DNA from: Proteobacteria bacterium UBA2383
GTDB taxonomy: Bacteria > Pseudomonadota > Gammaproteobacteria > Competibacterales > Competibacteraceae
Direction: 5' to 3'
Length of the DNA stretch: 16,021 bases
Assembly: GCA_002343485.1 (NCBI GenBank)
Contig: DDST01000006.1
Span: 57,410-73,430 of the forward strand
Made by a program: the position numbers and the translations under genes. Under the pieces are notes generated by a model. The model was not told where the DNA came from, made no database searches, and saw nothing but the letters and a program-made list of their open reading frames with translations. This document shows, one piece after another, positions 13,604 through 16,021 of this stretch (position 1 is its first letter; every line of letters begins with the position of its first letter).

Positions 13604-15019
13604 TCAGCGCGGCAGTTCCAGTACTGCCTCCAATCCACCTGTTGGGTGATTACGTAAAATCAACTCGCCCCCATGCGCGTGGGCGATATTGCGGGCAATG
13701 CTCAACCCCAGCCCCGAACCACCGGTATCGCGGTTGCGCGAACTCTCCAATCGATAGAACGGTTCAAAAACGCGCTCCAACTCGGCGTTGGGGATACCAG
13801 GGCCATGATCGCGAACGGTTAGCGTCAGACGGTCCGGCCGATCTGCAACCGTGATTTCAACATCCTGTCCATATGTTAGGGCATTACTCACTAGATTAGT
13901 CAGGCAGCGTTTCAACGCCAGCAGCCGGCAGCGTAAGGGTTGGTGAACGACGCCGTCGATACGCACTTCTTGGCCGGCATCTTCAGCTTCTTCACGCAGG
14001 CAATCCAGCAGGGCATTAAGGTCCACCCGCGCCATCGGCTCGGAATCCTCGCCGCTGCGCAGAAAATCCAGCGAAGTCTGCACCATACGCTGCATCTCAT
14101 CGAGATCAGCTTGAAATTTTTCCTGCAACGGCGAATCGTCCAATAATTCAGTCCGTAGCCGCAGCCGGGTAATAGGAGTCTTGAGGTCGTGAGAAACAGC
14201 GGCCAGGATGCGGTTACGGTCTTCGAGATAGCGGATCAGCCGCTCCTGCATGGTGTTAAACGCTTGGGCAGCCTGTTGCACCTCCAGCGGCCCGGTTTCA
14301 GCCAGTGGCGGGCGGCGGATGTCGCGGCCCAGTTCCGCAGCCGCATCCGCCAGCACACTCAAGGGATGGGTCAGGGCGCGCACTGCCAGCGCTGCCAGTA
14401 CGAGAACCGAGAGCAGCAGGACCAGCAGGATCAGTAACAATCGAGCTGGCCAGGCGATTACCTCTTCCGGCAATACTTGCTGGAAGGTGACCGTTGCCCC
14501 GTCGATCAGCCGTACCTGTACCACGAAATTACGCAGCCCTAACATCATGGCGTGCATACGCCAATGCGGAGGCCGGCCGGTCTCGTAGTGCCGGGGCGCG
14601 GGTGTATCTGGAGTGACCCAGGGGGGGCGATTGGCTTGCGGTGGTGACGGCAGATCGCCGGTAATTTCCACCTGAAAGAGCCGATCCGAGCCCAGTTGCC
14701 GGCGGAGCAGAGTACGGAATAATGTCGTCTGATAACGCTCATCCGTCATAGATTCATCGGACCAGGGCAAGTCCAGACTGAGGCGGGTCGGTGGCAAATC
14801 CAGCGCTGCTGCCAGTTGCCGCCGCTCAATTTCATCTAGCGTATCCAGTAGCTTGACGATAGCAGCAATGCGTTGAGCGACATGGCCGCCAATGGCGTGA
14901 TAGAGTGCCTGATCACGATCCTGCAACAAGATAGCAGCGCTGAACAACTGAGCGATGATCAATCCACCGGTCAGAAATAGGGTCAGCCGGCCCAATAGAG
15001 ATTGTGGCAGCAGGCGCAT
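13604..15019 (-). CDS. EnvZ-like sensor histidine kinase
   Basis: A 471-residue inner-membrane histidine kinase, partner of the regulator encoded just upstream. It has one helix at about 12-32, a periplasmic sensor region of about 155 residues (33-189) with a Pro-rich stretch at 123-152, a second helix at about 190-213, HAMP to about 265, the dimerisation domain with AAVSHDLKTPITRLR (273-287, phospho-His277), the N-box LTNLVSNALTYG (373-384), G1 DHGPGIP (404-410), FEPFYR (418-423) and G2 GGSGLGLSIAR (433-443). All catalytic motifs are intact. The ATG at 15019 shares one base with the regulator stop (TGATG), so translation is coupled; an in-frame TTG lies one codon upstream. The SHDLKTPITR form and domain order place it with EnvZ-like kinases. 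The signal is unknown. Confidence 0.93.
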   Translation of the reverse strand: MRLLPQSLLGRLTLFLTGGLIIAQLFSAAILLQDRDQALYHAIGGHVAQRIAAIVKLLDTLDEIERRQLAAALDLPPTRLSLDLPWSDESMTDERYQTTLFRTLLRRQLGSDRLFQVEITGDLPSPPQANRPPWVTPDTPAPRHYETGRPPHWRMHAMMLGLRNFVVQVRLIDGATVTFQQVLPEEVIAWPARLLLILLVLLLSVLVLAALAVRALTHPLSVLADAAAELGRDIRRPPLAETGPLEVQQAAQAFNTMQERLIRYLEDRNRILAAVSHDLKTPITRLRLRTELLDDSPLQEKFQADLDEMQRMVQTSLDFLRSGEDSEPMARVDLNALLDCLREEAEDAGQEVRIDGVVHQPLRCRLLALKRCLTNLVSNALTYGQDVEITVADRPDRLTLTVRDHGPGIPNAELERVFEPFYRLESSRNRDTGGSGLGLSIARNIAHAHGGELILRNHPTGGLEAVLELPR

Positions 15020-15729
15020 CAATATTCCGGATGGACCGGTACGGTCAGTAGATAACCTTCATTGCGGATAGTTTTAATGAGAGCTGCTTCACGGGGATCG
15101 TCACGCAAGCGCCGGCGTAATCGGCTCACTTGCATGTCAATGCTGCGATCGAATGGCATGGCCTCACGGCCTTGGGTCAGGTCCAGTAACTGGTCACGGT
15201 TCCAGACCCGTTGCGGATGCTCAAGAAATATTCGCAATAGCCGGTATTCACTGGCGCCCAAAGGAATTAGAACTCTATCCGGGGCAATCAGTTGCCGGGT
15301 AGCGACTTCCAGGGTCCAGCCAGCGAAATGGAAGCGTTTCGCTTCACCCGGATTGCCAACGGGATCGTGGGCTCTGCGCAGCACACCTTTGATGCGGGCC
15401 AGCAACTCGCGGGGATTGAATGGCTTCGGTAGATAATCATCCGCGCCCATTTCCAGGCCAACAATGCGGTCGGTATCATCGCCACGGGCAGTCAGCATGA
15501 TAATGGGAATTCGTGAACGGGCACGCAGGTTGCGGCATAGGACCAGTCCGTCGTCACCGGGCAGCATTAAATCGAGAATGATCAGATCAACAGATTCCCG
15601 TTCTAGCGCTGCCCATAGGCCGCGCCCATCCGCTATGCTGCTCACCCGGAAACCGTTTCGCCCCAAATAATCACCCAGCAGTTCGCGCAGGCTAGGGTCG
15701 TCATCGACGATGAGAAGATGATCGTTCAT
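15019..15729 (-). CDS. OmpR-family response regulator
   Basis: A 236-residue transcription factor: receiver domain with D9/D10, phospho-acceptor D53 in ILDLMLPG (51-58), T80 and K102 in DDYLPKPFNPRELLARI (97-113), then a winged helix at about 134-232 with the recognition region SIDMQVSRLRRRL (196-208). The FNPRELLARI and DRSIDMQVSRLRR stretches are very close to E. coli OmpR. The frame stays open to an ATG at 15840, but the extra 37 residues have no counterpart in the family, so the ATG at 15729, which starts directly before the first receiver strand, is chosen; no clear Shine-Dalgarno precedes it. It is the first gene of the two-gene operon. Despite the resemblance it is not named ompR because the kinase's sensor domain and target genes are unknown. 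Confidence 0.93.
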   Translation of the reverse strand: MNDHLLIVDDDPSLRELLGDYLGRNGFRVSSIADGRGLWAALERESVDLIILDLMLPGDDGLVLCRNLRARSRIPIIMLTARGDDTDRIVGLEMGADDYLPKPFNPRELLARIKGVLRRAHDPVGNPGEAKRFHFAGWTLEVATRQLIAPDRVLIPLGASEYRLLRIFLEHPQRVWNRDQLLDLTQGREAMPFDRSIDMQVSRLRRRLRDDPREAALIKTIRNEGYLLTVPVHPEY

Positions 15730-15801
15730 GATTGATGTTATCAAAATTACTTGTTGAGGATCGAAAATGCCAAAGACAGTGCTTGCTGAGCAATTAGCTT
15801 T

Positions 15802-15818
15802 GATACAATTCGTTACAA
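15802..15818 (-). promoter_or_regulatory. candidate OmpR-type direct repeat upstream of the regulator gene
   Basis: On the minus strand TTGTAAC-GAA-TTGTATC gives two 7-base copies exactly ten bases apart (forward GTTACAA at 15812-15818 and GATACAA at 15802-15808), in the GTAAx-N5-GTAAx style of OmpR/CpxR-family sites. A third AGTACAA lies at 15834-15840. It is about 73 bases upstream of the chosen ATG, so autoregulation is plausible. Confidence 0.45.
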
Positions 15819-15892
15819 AATTCCTTGAGAAAAAGTACAATTTATAATTTATTAATCAATAAATTACGTTTTATTTATTTTCAGGCTTGTTT

Positions 15893-16021
15893 ATGGGTCG
15901 CTCTTGGGTCGCTACTTGGCGGGTGTTGGTAGGAGACGGTGACAGCAAGAAGAGCCGAAGAAACCTTAACACAGATCGGCAAGCCGCATATTGGCCATCG
16001 CGGGTAATGGTGGCCGGACTG
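15893..16021 (+). CDS. possible start of an unknown gene, cut by window edge
   Basis: From the ATG at 15893 the plus strand is open for 43 codons to the window end (MGRSWVATWRVLV and onward). It follows an AT-rich region and would be divergent from the two-component operon. The ribosome binding site is poor, no family is recognised, and minus-strand frames are also open here, so it may be chance. Confidence 0.2.
   Translation, partial: MGRSWVATWRVLVGDGDSKKSRRNLNTDRQAAYWPSRVMVAGL

Larger units (their letters stand above)
15730..16021. other. upstream region of the two-component operon and window end
   Basis: The part from about 15800 to 15880 is markedly AT-rich and should contain the regulator promoter, but no clear -35/-10 pair could be fixed. 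A 9-base direct repeat (TGGGTCGCT at 15894-15902 and 15905-15913) lies further out. Beyond 15885 the base composition returns to that of the coding parts. Confidence 0.5.

Noticed and set aside
15820..15885. AT-rich stretch as a possible replication origin
   Set aside because: No DnaA boxes or iterons accompany it; it is more simply the upstream region of the two-component operon.

Overview
The window reads as chromosomal DNA of a Gammaproteobacterium. The support is a PyrG N-terminus close to the E. coli protein, a type IV pilin with a sigma-54 type promoter, and an OmpR/EnvZ-like two-component pair. The pilin and envelope genes would fit an environmental lineage (Chromatiales- or Competibacter-like), but the genus cannot be fixed from sequence alone. 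No rRNA, tRNA, CRISPR array or intact insertion sequence was seen.

Layout. (1) 1-123, minus strand: the 5' end of pyrG (CTP synthase), cut by the window edge. (2) 206-6924, minus strand: a tight six-gene run. In transcription order it encodes a large membrane protein with C-terminal TPRs (TMTC/O-glycosyltransferase-like), an ArnT/PMT-like GT-C membrane glycosyltransferase, an ArnC/GtrB-like polyprenyl-phosphate sugar transferase, a class I SAM methyltransferase, a GtrA-family flippase-like protein and a second DPM1-like glycosyltransferase. (3) 6925-7221: a divergent control region with a sigma-54 -24/-12 promoter facing pilA, a cluster of TTGTC(A/C) sites resembling PilR sites, and a sigma-70-like promoter facing the glycosylation run. 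(4) 7222-7665: a pilA-type major pilin with six cysteines and a Thr-rich C-terminal loop, followed by a bidirectional terminator. (5) 7721-11828, minus strand: an RND efflux permease and its periplasmic adaptor. (6) 11829-12514: a long non-coding stretch with several inverted repeats. (7) 12515-13183: an exported DUF2202 ferritin-like protein. (8) 13184-13603: non-coding, perhaps a remnant of a repeated element. (9) 13604-15729, minus strand: an OmpR-like regulator and its sensor kinase, with a candidate autoregulatory direct repeat upstream. (10) 15730-16021: AT-rich upstream region and a short open frame running off the edge.

The most interesting reading is that pilA and the divergent six-gene run form one pilin glycosylation module. 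Two DPM/GtrB-like enzymes would charge sugars onto polyprenyl phosphate, GtrA would help flip them, the methyltransferase might cap or modify the glycan, and the GT-C and TPR membrane proteins would move sugars to the pilin or to a lipid-linked glycan in the periplasm. The two halves share a promoter region in which one putative PilR half-site overlaps the -35 box of the glycosylation operon. This is inference from gene content and arrangement; substrate and glycan are unknown.
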